Source: Treponema sp. (lineage in GTDB: Bacteria > Spirochaetota > Spirochaetia > Treponematales > Breznakiellaceae). Taken from it: 5,279 bases of DNA. Of this stretch, positions 1 through 4,880 are shown piece by piece. Position numbers and translations under genes: made by a program. Under the pieces are notes generated by a model. It was not told the origin of the DNA. It saw nothing but the letters and a program-made list of their open reading frames with translations, and searched no databases. The DNA lies in assembly GCA_031278755.1 (NCBI GenBank), contig JAITJV010000186.1:1-5279 (forward strand). Direction: 5' to 3'. How positions within the stretch are numbered: the first letter of the stretch is position 1; every line of letters begins with the position of its first letter.

Positions 1-161
1 GGACAAAAATGGGACAAAAAAGATCCGCCGTCCAGGATGATTTTTATATCTTCCCGCCCGGCAATTACCGTCTCCGCCGGGCCAACGGACGCCTTCACCC
101 GAACAGCGCCGAACGCCGCGTTTCGTCCGGCCGGCGTCTGGAAGGGGCCTCTCTTTTTCAT
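1..161 (-). CDS. Doubtful partial minus-strand reading frame, no recognised family
   Basis: From an ATG at 161 the minus strand stays open to the window edge (53 codons), reading MKKRGPFQTPAGRN... and later ETVIAGREDIKIILDGG. The codons favour G or C in third position, as in the neighbouring real genes, and the product looks more protein-like than either competing frame. There is no convincing Shine-Dalgarno before 161; an in-frame ATG at 176 is no better. The stop of an upstream open frame overlaps this ATG as ATGA (see findings). I recognise no domain. It could be the start of a divergently transcribed gene, a decayed gene, or chance. The opposing plus-strand frames here are rich in Arg, Ser and Pro, look like shadows, and are not called. 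Confidence 0.3.
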   Translation of the reverse strand, partial: MKKRGPFQTPAGRNAAFGAVRVKASVGPAETVIAGREDIKIILDGGSFLSHFC

Positions 162-259
162 GGAACCGCAAAACATGCGGCTTCAAATTCGCCTTTTTCC
201 GCCGCCGCTTTTACCGAACACCTCTTGTAATTTCCCTCCGGAAAAATTTCGGACGGCTA

Positions 260-290
260 TTGACTTAATGTTTACGTTAAGGTTCATTCT
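260..290 (+). promoter_or_regulatory. MerR-type promoter with 19-bp spacer, upstream of the reductase operon
   Basis: A -35 box TTGACT (260-265) is followed by a 19-bp spacer and a poor -10 box CATTCT (285-290). An over-long spacer carrying a palindrome between the boxes is the hallmark of promoters activated by DNA-twisting MerR-family regulators. The -35 and parts of the spacer match the promoter of the DUF362 operon on the other strand. The expected start of transcription is near 297, giving a leader of about 48 bases before the aldo/keto reductase. The assignment rests on architecture only; no regulator gene is visible. Confidence 0.65.
264..281. promoter_or_regulatory. Candidate MerR-family operator A
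   Basis: CTTAATGTTTACGTTAAG is an imperfect 18-bp palindrome with CTTAA/TTAAG arms; 14 of 18 positions are symmetric. It sits entirely between -35 and -10, where MerR-family activators bind. Arms of the CTTA...TAAG type are known from AdhR/NmlR-like operators that control aldehyde-responsive dehydrogenases. Confidence 0.6.
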
Positions 291-331
291 GGTAATACAA
301 CACACGTTTGGCATGTGTCAAAAAAATATCC

Positions 332-336
332 AGGAG
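332..336 (+). promoter_or_regulatory. Ribosome binding site that fixes the aldo/keto reductase start
   Basis: AGGAG lies 8 bases before the ATG at 345. This favours 345 over the in-frame GTG at 315, which has no such site and would place the Shine-Dalgarno inside the coding sequence. Confidence 0.85.
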
Positions 337-344
337 ATGTAACA

Positions 345-1196
345 ATGAAAGCATTGACTGATTGCTACAAGCTGTCCAACGGGGTGGAAATTCCCTGCGT
401 CGGCTTCGGCACCTGGCAGGCCCCCGATGGAGAGGTCTGTGTTTCATCCACCCTCAGCGCTGTCGAGGCGGGTTACCGCCATATTGATACGGCGCAGGGT
501 TACGGCAACGAGGAGAGCGTCGGCGCCGCCGTGAAGAAAAGCGGCATTGACCGTAAGGAGCTTTTTATTACGTCCAAGCTGACCAACAGCGAGCACGGCT
601 ACGACAAGACCATGGCCGCGTTTGAGGGAACCATGAAAAAGCTGGACATGGACTATCTTGATCTATTCCTGATCCACTGGCCAAATCCCATCGCCTTCCG
701 CGACAACTGGCGGGAGGCCAACGCCGGAACCTGGAAAGCCTTTGAAGAATTGTACAACGCGAAGCGCATCCGCGCCATCGGCGTCAGCAATTTCCACCCG
801 CGCCACATCGAAGAATTGATGAAAACCGCGGCCACAGCCCCCATGGTCAATCAAATCCGGCTCTGTCCCGGCGATACACAGGACGAGGTGGTGGATTATT
901 GCCGCTCGAAGAACATCCTGCTCGAAGCGTACAGCCCGCTGGGCGTCGGCAAAATTTTTGAGGTGCCGGAGATGACGGCGTTGGCGGAGAAGTATGGCAA
1001 ATCCATAGCGCAAATATGCATCCGGTGGAGCCTGCAACGCGGCTATCTGCCGCTGCCAAAATCCGTTACGCCTTCCCGCATCAGGGAAAACGCGCAGGTG
1101 TTTGATTTTGATCTGGAAGCGGCGGACGTCCAACTGATCGCGGATTTGAAGGGCTGCGTCGGCTACTCCGCCGACCCCGACAAAATAACGTTTTAA
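345..1196 (+). CDS. Aldo/keto reductase (AKR, diketogluconate/methylglyoxal reductase-like)
   Basis: This 283-residue protein is a cytosolic NAD(P)H-dependent reductase of the AKR superfamily, which reduces aldehydes and ketones to alcohols. The length is normal for short prokaryotic AKRs. The catalytic tetrad is visible: Asp48 and Tyr53 in HIDTAQGYGNE, Lys78 in TSKL and His111 in LIHWP. GVSNF (146-150) and the cofactor-binding segment LPKSVTPSRIREN, with Lys239, Arg245 and Asn249, are also present, the latter typical of NADPH binding to the 2'-phosphate. One oddity is VNQIRLCPG at 168-176, where the family usually has NQxExHP. The gene heads an operon with the alcohol dehydrogenase 132 bp downstream, behind a MerR-type promoter. 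From family and context I infer a role against reactive carbonyls such as methylglyoxal. The exact substrate cannot be read from sequence. Confidence 0.93.
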   Translation: MKALTDCYKLSNGVEIPCVGFGTWQAPDGEVCVSSTLSAVEAGYRHIDTAQGYGNEESVGAAVKKSGIDRKELFITSKLTNSEHGYDKTMAAFEGTMKKLDMDYLDLFLIHWPNPIAFRDNWREANAGTWKAFEELYNAKRIRAIGVSNFHPRHIEELMKTAATAPMVNQIRLCPGDTQDEVVDYCRSKNILLEAYSPLGVGKIFEVPEMTALAEKYGKSIAQICIRWSLQRGYLPLPKSVTPSRIRENAQVFDFDLEAADVQLIADLKGCVGYSADPDKITF

Positions 1197-1206
1197 ACAA
1201 CGCGGG

Positions 1207-1239
1207 TCAACATACCGCGCGGCAGAGCCGCGGCGTATG
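1207..1239 (+). repeat. GC-rich repeat, copy 1, folding into a hairpin
   Basis: The 22 bases at 1207-1228 recur exactly, inverted, at 2608-2629 beyond the dehydrogenase gene. In this copy 1211-1239 can fold back: CATAC/GTATG outer arms, a two-base mismatch, a six-pair CGCGGC/GCCGCG stem and an AGA loop. There is no T-run after it, so it is not a classical terminator. It lies in the gap between the two reductase genes. Confidence 0.7.
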
Positions 1240-1263
1240 AAACCCTCAACACGGATCAACAAG

Positions 1264-1308
1264 CCCGCCGCAAGCGGCGGGATATTAAACCAAAAAGGGC
1301 TGCGCCCT
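1264..1308 (+). repeat. Two short hairpins in the AKR-ADH intergenic gap
   Basis: CCCGCCGC-AA-GCGGCGGG (1264-1281) is a perfect 8-bp stem, and AGGGC-TGC-GCCCT (1296-1308) a perfect 5-bp stem just before the dehydrogenase ribosome binding site. No promoter is evident in the 132-bp gap, so both genes are probably co-transcribed. These stems could stabilise or process the message between the cistrons. Neither is followed by a T-tract. Confidence 0.5.
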
Positions 1309-1312
1309 GATA

Positions 1313-1318
1313 AAGGAG
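1313..1318 (+). promoter_or_regulatory. Ribosome binding site of the alcohol dehydrogenase
   Basis: AAGGAG stands 10 bases before the ATG at 1329 and supports that start. The resulting N-terminus, MLNFDFYAPARILFGK, is a normal start for the iron-type ADH family. Confidence 0.8.
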
Positions 1319-1328
1319 AAAACAAGAT

Positions 1329-2507
1329 ATGCTTAATTTTGATTTTTACGCTCCCGCCCGTATCCTGTTCGGAAAGGATGAGGAAAAACGGGCCGGCGAA
1401 CTCCTAAAGCCCCATGCAAAAAAGGTGCTGCTGCACTACGGCGGCGGCAGCATCAAAAAAAGCGGACTGTACGATGCCGTCGCCGCCTCTTTGAAGGCGA
1501 ACGGCGTTGCTTTCGCGGAGCTTGGCGGCGTTAAGCCCAATCCCCGTCTTTCACTGGTACATGAAGGAATCGCCCTGTGTAAAAAAGAAAACGCCGATCT
1601 GATTCTGGCCGTGGGCGGCGGGAGCGTGATCGATTCCGCGAAAGCGATCGCCATGGGCGTCTATTATGACGGCGATATTTGGGATGTTTACGAAGAAGGC
1701 AAATCGATTGAGAAAGCGCTGCCCGTCGCGGTCATCCTCACCATTCCCGCCGCCGGAAGCGAATCCAGCGGCGACACGGTGATCACCAACGAGGAGAAAC
1801 AGCTCAAATACGGGTACGGCAGCCCGCGCCTGCGGCCTTTGCTGAGCATCATGAATCCGGAGCTGTTTTTTACGCTTCCCGAAAATCAGCTCGCCAACGG
1901 CGCGGCCGATATGATGAGCCATGTATTCGAGCGCTACTTCACCAGCACTACCCACACCGACCTGACCGACGGGTTGTGCGAAGCCGTGTTGAAAACCCTG
2001 ATGAAAAACGCGCTGCTCGCAAAGAAGGATATGAAGGATTACGACGCCTGGAGCGAACTGGGTTTCGCGGGCACCGTCGCCCACAACGGCCTTGTGGGCA
2101 TGGGGCGGCGGCAGGACTGGGCCTGCCACAACATGGAGCATGAGCTTTCCGCCGTTTATGACGTCGCCCACGGCGCGGGCTTGGCCGTTTTGACGCCCGG
2201 CTGGATGCAATACGTGTACAAGGACAATATGGGTATGTTTGTGCAGTTCGCCGTCAACGTCATGGGCGTGGAAGGCAGCTACCGCGATTCGGAGGCGATC
2301 ATTCAAGAAGGCGTCGCGCGGCTGCGGGACTTTTTTAATAAGATGGGTTTGCCCGCCACCCTCTCGGAGCTTGGCATCGGCGAAGACAGGCTGGAGGAAA
2401 TGGCCAAGAAGGCGACGGGAGAGGCCTTTGGCAGGGAAAGCCCCATCGGCGGATTGAAAAAGCTGTACTGGCAGGACGTTCTGAACATTTACAGGCTGGT
2501 GAAATAA
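1329..2507 (+). CDS. Iron-type (group III) alcohol dehydrogenase, butanol dehydrogenase/YqhD-like
   Basis: This 392-residue cytosolic enzyme belongs to the metal-dependent ADH family; members interconvert aldehydes and alcohols with NAD(P)H. The N-terminal Rossmann-like half has the dinucleotide motif GGGSVIDSAK at 96-105 and a KPNP segment at 69-72. The C-terminal helical half carries the metal ligands Asp194 and His198 (GAADMMSH), His267 (WACHNMEHELSA) and His281 (VAHGAG). This is the same set and spacing as in Escherichia coli YqhD as I recall it. YqhD-type enzymes are broad NADPH-dependent scavengers of toxic short-chain aldehydes, and clostridial BdhA/BdhB reduce butyraldehyde. The gene is second in the operon behind an aldo/keto reductase, which favours aldehyde detoxification, although a fermentative role is possible. 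It is followed after 11 bp by a truncated reductase start. Confidence 0.94.
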   Translation: MLNFDFYAPARILFGKDEEKRAGELLKPHAKKVLLHYGGGSIKKSGLYDAVAASLKANGVAFAELGGVKPNPRLSLVHEGIALCKKENADLILAVGGGSVIDSAKAIAMGVYYDGDIWDVYEEGKSIEKALPVAVILTIPAAGSESSGDTVITNEEKQLKYGYGSPRLRPLLSIMNPELFFTLPENQLANGAADMMSHVFERYFTSTTHTDLTDGLCEAVLKTLMKNALLAKKDMKDYDAWSELGFAGTVAHNGLVGMGRRQDWACHNMEHELSAVYDVAHGAGLAVLTPGWMQYVYKDNMGMFVQFAVNVMGVEGSYRDSEAIIQEGVARLRDFFNKMGLPATLSELGIGEDRLEEMAKKATGEAFGRESPIGGLKKLYWQDVLNIYRLVK

Positions 2508-2518
2508 GAGGATGCGCG

Positions 2519-2629
2519 GTGAAGTACGCATATTTGGTAAAAACAGGACTGAAAGTAAGCCGCCTTTGCCATTATGGACAAAGCGCTGGACGCGCCGCGG
2601 TTTGCGCGCTCTGCCGCGCGGTATGTTGA
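2519..2629 (+). pseudogene. Truncated remnant of a second aldo/keto reductase
   Basis: Eleven bases after the dehydrogenase stop, a GTG at 2519 is preceded by an AGAGGA-like ribosome binding site (spacing about 6). The frame reads (M)KYAYLVKTGLKVSRLC, which is the typical first beta-strand of aldo/keto reductases of the xKYxxLGKTGLKVSRLCLG type. This is a different AKR subfamily from the upstream gene. After codon 17 (about 2569) the similarity ends. The frame runs on for 19 residues rich in Cys, Ala and Arg through repeat DNA and stops with TGA inside the 22-bp repeat (2627-2629). The remaining roughly 300 codons of a normal AKR are absent. It probably was a third gene of this operon, lost by deletion or replacement at a repeat. 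The short peptide may still be translated but should have no reductase activity. Confidence 0.65.
2591..2629 (-). repeat. GC-rich repeat, copy 2 (inverted relative to copy 1)
   Basis: Bases 2608-2629 are the exact reverse complement of 1207-1228. A further CCGCGGCG match follows after an extra block of roughly eight bases in this copy, so similarity extends to about 2591. The copy sits directly on the truncation of the aldo/keto reductase remnant. The two copies bracket the dehydrogenase gene in opposite orientation. Confidence 0.75.
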
Positions 2630-2678
2630 TTAAGGGGAGCCGCCGCAAGACGGCCCTCTATTGATCGGGTCAGTAATC

Positions 2679-2717
2679 GAGCCGGTTCCAAAACCAGCCG
2701 GGTTTTGGAACCGGCTC
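2679..2717. repeat. Perfect 17-bp hairpin between convergent operons (palindromic repeat, copy 1)
   Basis: GAGCCGGTTCCAAAACC and its exact reverse complement flank a 5-base loop, AGCCG. The hairpin lies between the reductase operon (plus) and the permease operon (minus), 43 bases beyond the permease stop, where a bidirectional terminator would be expected. However, neither side has a clean T-run (TTACAACAAAAT on the plus side). It is therefore either an atypical terminator, a 3'-end stabilising stem, or a dispersed palindromic repeat. A near copy occurs at 4722-4757. Confidence 0.75.
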
Positions 2718-2760
2718 TTACAACAAAATAATTTTACGCGCCCTCGCCGCAGCCCCCTTG

Positions 2761-3669
2761 CTAAAAAAGCACATAGTCTACCAGAAAACCGCTTAACAGG
2801 GCAAAGAGGACCGTAAAAGCAAAGTAGAAGATAAAATTCCTGAGGCCCAAAACGATCTTAACCGCCCCAAGATTGGTAATCTTTGTGGCGGGGCCGGTTA
2901 TCATAAAAGCCGCGGCGGAACCCATGCTCATACCGTTCCGGAGCCAGCCCGTCAGGAGGGGGATGGTTCCGCCGCCGCACATATAAAGCGGTACGCCGAC
3001 GGTCGCCGCCATCAAAAGGCCGAAGCCCCGGTTCCCTTTGCCGAACAGCGAGGCCGTCACATCGGCGGGGACGTAGCGCTGGAAAAGCGCCGAAAGGATT
3101 ACGCCGGCTAAAAAGTAAAGAGCCGCAGCCTTGACGTTCCGCCCGAAATTTTTAAGAAAACGCAAAAACGGGTTGGGGTCGGTATCCCGGTTTGCGGGCG
3201 CGGTGAATCCGGCAAAATTAAAAAACTTCCGTTTACTGAAAAAAATCCGTACCGCAAGGCCTGCGGCGATACCGCATACAAAGCAGCTTGCAAAACGGAT
3301 AACAAGAGCCGCCGGCCCCAGGGCCGCGCTGTAGAAAAGCAGCTGCGGATTTAAGAGGATTGAACTCATCATAAAGGCGGAAAGCCAATCCTCCCCCATG
3401 CCTTTTGCCGCAAAAGAGGCGGCGACGGGAATGGCGCCGTACATACACAGGGGAGAAGCAATACCGATAAACGAAGCGGGAATTACGCCCAGGACGCCCA
3501 GCTTCTTTCCCTGCAATGCGGTAAAAAGGCCGTGTATCTTTTCTTTACCGAAAACGGAAACGAGGGATCCCAGCGCCATTCCCAAAACCCAGTATCCGGC
3601 GATTTGCCGGAACTGGACGTCAAAGTAGTACCAGAAATAAATTAATTCCCGCGCAACAATTTCAGCCAT
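2761..3669 (-). CDS. ArsP_1 / UPF0718-type permease
   Basis: This 302-residue polytopic inner-membrane protein matches the predicted permease family PF03773 (ArsP_1, formerly DUF318). The N-terminal half has hydrophobic segments and the motif SPLCMYGAIPVAA (72-84). A charged cytosolic-type linker follows, around SKRKFF and RDTDPNPFLRFLKNFGRN. The C-terminal half carries VPLYMCGGGTIPLL (about 226-239) and GPATKIT (259-265), both family signatures. The two halves look like an internal duplication. Campylobacter jejuni ArsP exports trivalent organoarsenicals, but most relatives have unknown substrates, so none is assigned. The ATG at 3669 overlaps the end of the DUF362 gene by 8 bp with no separate ribosome binding site, indicating translational coupling. 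It is the last gene of its operon. Confidence 0.88.
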   Translation of the reverse strand: MAEIVARELIYFWYYFDVQFRQIAGYWVLGMALGSLVSVFGKEKIHGLFTALQGKKLGVLGVIPASFIGIASPLCMYGAIPVAASFAAKGMGEDWLSAFMMSSILLNPQLLFYSAALGPAALVIRFASCFVCGIAAGLAVRIFFSKRKFFNFAGFTAPANRDTDPNPFLRFLKNFGRNVKAAALYFLAGVILSALFQRYVPADVTASLFGKGNRGFGLLMAATVGVPLYMCGGGTIPLLTGWLRNGMSMGSAAAFMITGPATKITNLGAVKIVLGLRNFIFYFAFTVLFALLSGFLVDYVLF

Positions 3670-4684
3670 TCAACGTTACCAGTTCATACGCCTTGCTGCC
3701 CAATCCTATCGCCTCGGCGTGGTCTATGGTCAAGCGCCCGTTTCGGGACTCAATCCGCTCAATGAGGTCCGCCCCGTCGGGAGCGGCGTATACAAGGTCA
3801 ACGCAGGCTTGATCCAGCGCCACCGGATCGAGGGACGCGAGGATGCCGATGTCCGCCGTGGTTGGGGCGGCGGGGCTGCCGTCGCAGTCGCAGTCAACGG
3901 ACAGGTGGTTCATCACGTTGATATAAATGATTCTGCCGCCCGCCGCGCCGGAGACCGCTTTTGCCGCTTCAGCCATGGATTCAAGAAAAGCGTTCTGTTC
4001 GCCGCCCCAGGGTCTGGTAAAGCTTTTGCCGCCCGAGTGTATCCATGACTTTCCACGGGCGGAACCGTAGCCAATGGACATGTTTTTCAAAGCCCCGCCG
4101 AATCCGCCCATGGCGTGTCCTTTGAAATGGGAAAGTATGATGTGGAAATCGTATTCGGTAAAACGGGCGCCCACATAGTCTTCTTTCAGATGTTTCCCGC
4201 CGGAAACCGGAAGGGCGGCGTCCCCTTTTTCGTCCAAAATAACTACCGGCGCAATGGCGGTAAAGCCGTGATCTTTGGCCACCTGATAATGCAGGGCGGC
4301 GCCGGCCCGCCTGCCGCCGTAAGCGGTGTTACATTCCACAATAGTACCGTTTACCCGCTGGACAAGCCCTTTGATAAGATCCGGCGCAAGGTAGTGGGGG
4401 TTGCCCGGTTCGCCGGTGCTGATTTTCACCGCCACTTTGCCGTTTGCTTCCTTTCCCAACGCCTCATAAACAGCCATTAAACCCGCGGGGCTTATGTCGC
4501 CTGTCATATAGACTTTTACCGCGCCGCCTGTTTGAGACGGAACACCCGGAACCGGCGTTTGCGTTTGCGCTTGTATTGTTTGCGCCTCCGCTTTTCGTAT
4601 GGCGCAGCTTTGAAGATTCAATGTTGCAAGGCACGCGCCCGCAATGCCGAAAAACCGTAAAAACGTCTTCTTGCATTGATTCAC
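3662..4684 (-). CDS. DUF362 domain protein with N-terminal export/lipoprotein signal
   Basis: This 340-residue protein starts at a GTG at 4684. The N-terminus has Lys5-Lys6, a hydrophobic core (FLRFFGIAGACLATLNL) and LQSC ending at Cys27. This is a loose lipobox; AEA/Q at 32-35 is an alternative signal-peptidase I site. After a Gln/Thr/Pro-rich linker the DUF362 domain (PF04015) begins near residue 57 (VKVYMTGD) and fills the rest. Signatures are SHFKGHAMGGFGGALKN, a CDCDG motif (Cys265, Cys267) and DIGILASLDPVALDQA. Many DUF362 proteins also carry a 4Fe-4S ferredoxin module; none is present here. The biochemical function of the family is not established; the conserved Cys, Asp and His residues suggest a metal or cofactor site. 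It is co-transcribed and overlaps with a permease gene, so the pair probably acts together at the cytoplasmic membrane. Confidence 0.87.
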   Translation of the reverse strand: MNQCKKTFLRFFGIAGACLATLNLQSCAIRKAEAQTIQAQTQTPVPGVPSQTGGAVKVYMTGDISPAGLMAVYEALGKEANGKVAVKISTGEPGNPHYLAPDLIKGLVQRVNGTIVECNTAYGGRRAGAALHYQVAKDHGFTAIAPVVILDEKGDAALPVSGGKHLKEDYVGARFTEYDFHIILSHFKGHAMGGFGGALKNMSIGYGSARGKSWIHSGGKSFTRPWGGEQNAFLESMAEAAKAVSGAAGGRIIYINVMNHLSVDCDCDGSPAAPTTADIGILASLDPVALDQACVDLVYAAPDGADLIERIESRNGRLTIDHAEAIGLGSKAYELVTLNG

Positions 4685-4690
4685 AGTTTC

Positions 4691-4698
4691 CTCCTCCT
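4691..4698 (-). promoter_or_regulatory. Strong ribosome binding site that fixes a GTG start
   Basis: On the minus strand GGAGGAGG precedes the GTG at 4684 by about 6 bases. This decides against the in-frame ATG at 4759, which lacks a Shine-Dalgarno, would prepend 25 residues encoded by hairpin DNA, and would bury the signal peptide. Confidence 0.85.
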
Positions 4699-4721
4699 GA
4701 ATATCCGGATTAGGGCGGGAT

Positions 4722-4757
4722 GAGCCGGTTCCAAAACCGGCTGGTTTCGGAACAGCC
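4722..4757. repeat. Palindromic repeat, copy 2, in the DUF362 leader
   Basis: The arm GAGCCGGTTCCAAAACC (4722-4738) is identical to the arm at 2679-2695. The returning arm, GGTTTCGGAACAGCC, is degenerate, so the stem is imperfect. Compared with the reverse complement of copy 1, it differs by about one gap, one substitution and a small rearrangement near the end. It lies between promoter and start codon of the DUF362 operon, so the element is transcribed in the 5' leader. Confidence 0.7.
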
Positions 4758-4762
4758 ATAGA

Positions 4763-4820
4763 TATAAGCCAACGCCCTTTGGAAATTCGCCGGAATTTCC
4801 CCGGCGTGTTGGCGTTTATA
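4763..4820 (-). promoter_or_regulatory. Long hairpin at the 5' end of the DUF362 operon transcript
   Basis: A perfect 8-bp inner stem, GGAAATTC-GCCG-GAATTTCC (4781-4800), is enclosed by a GCCAAC/GTTGGC outer stem (4768-4773 with 4808-4813) and by TATAA/TTATA at the base. Short internal loops separate the stems. The predicted transcription start (about 4826, minus strand) puts this structure at the very 5' end of the mRNA. It could protect the message or act in regulation. It matches no riboswitch class I can recognise by eye. Confidence 0.5.
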
Positions 4821-4832
4821 CTCTCCCTTTAT

Positions 4833-4863
4833 AGTATCCAGGTTAGAGTTAACGCTAAGTCAA
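4833..4863 (-). promoter_or_regulatory. MerR-type promoter with 19-bp spacer, upstream of the DUF362-permease operon
   Basis: Read on the minus strand, TTGACT (4858-4863) is followed by a 19-bp spacer and GATACT (4833-4838). From -35 to -10 it is identical to the reductase-operon promoter at 21 of 31 positions, including TTGACTTA at the left end. Same spacer length, same palindrome position and same strand logic argue for control by one MerR-family activator. The leader to the GTG is about 142 bases. Confidence 0.7.
4842..4859. promoter_or_regulatory. Candidate MerR-family operator B
   Basis: GTTAGAGTTAACGCTAAG is an 18-bp imperfect palindrome around a perfect GTTAAC centre; 14 of 18 positions are symmetric. 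It occupies the stretched spacer of the DUF362 promoter and resembles the AGAGTTAACTCT-type core expected for AdhR/NmlR-like MerR regulators more closely than operator A does. Confidence 0.65.
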
Positions 4864-4880
4864 TACCTTTTCAATAAATA

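Noticed and set aside
48..247. Weak inverted similarity between 48-68 and the complement of 227-247, both reading IFPxGNY
   Set aside because: 15 of 21 bases match in two low-confidence frames; this is within what chance can give and neither frame is an established gene.
9..342. Overlapping plus-strand frames of 73 and 101 codons upstream of the AKR
   Set aside because: The longer one runs through the promoter and operator and the AKR ribosome binding site; both are rich in Arg, Ser and Pro with no recognisable family or start signal.
315..344. GTG at 315 as start of the AKR
   Set aside because: The AGGAG at 332-336 is ideally spaced for the ATG at 345, and the family N-terminus does not need the extra ten residues.
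663..1325. 220-codon minus-strand open frame antisense to the aldo/keto reductase
   Set aside because: It lies over a fully conserved AKR and its start falls in the intergenic hairpins; no domain is visible.
1551..2648. 365-codon minus-strand open frame antisense to the alcohol dehydrogenase
   Set aside because: The opposite strand encodes a complete ADH with all metal ligands. The antisense product is His/Val/Gln-rich with no recognisable domain and merely mirrors GC-rich codons.
2679..2717. Calling the perfect hairpin a definite rho-independent terminator
   Set aside because: Neither strand has a T-tract directly after the stem, and a near copy lies in a 5' leader, so a repeat element is at least as likely.
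4115..4480. 121-codon plus-strand frame antisense to the DUF362 gene
   Set aside because: The minus strand encodes the conserved DUF362 core here; this is a shadow frame.
4685..4759. In-frame ATG at 4759 as start of the DUF362 protein
   Set aside because: No Shine-Dalgarno precedes it, the extension is encoded by repeat/hairpin DNA, and a strong ribosome binding site plus signal peptide follow at the GTG at 4684.
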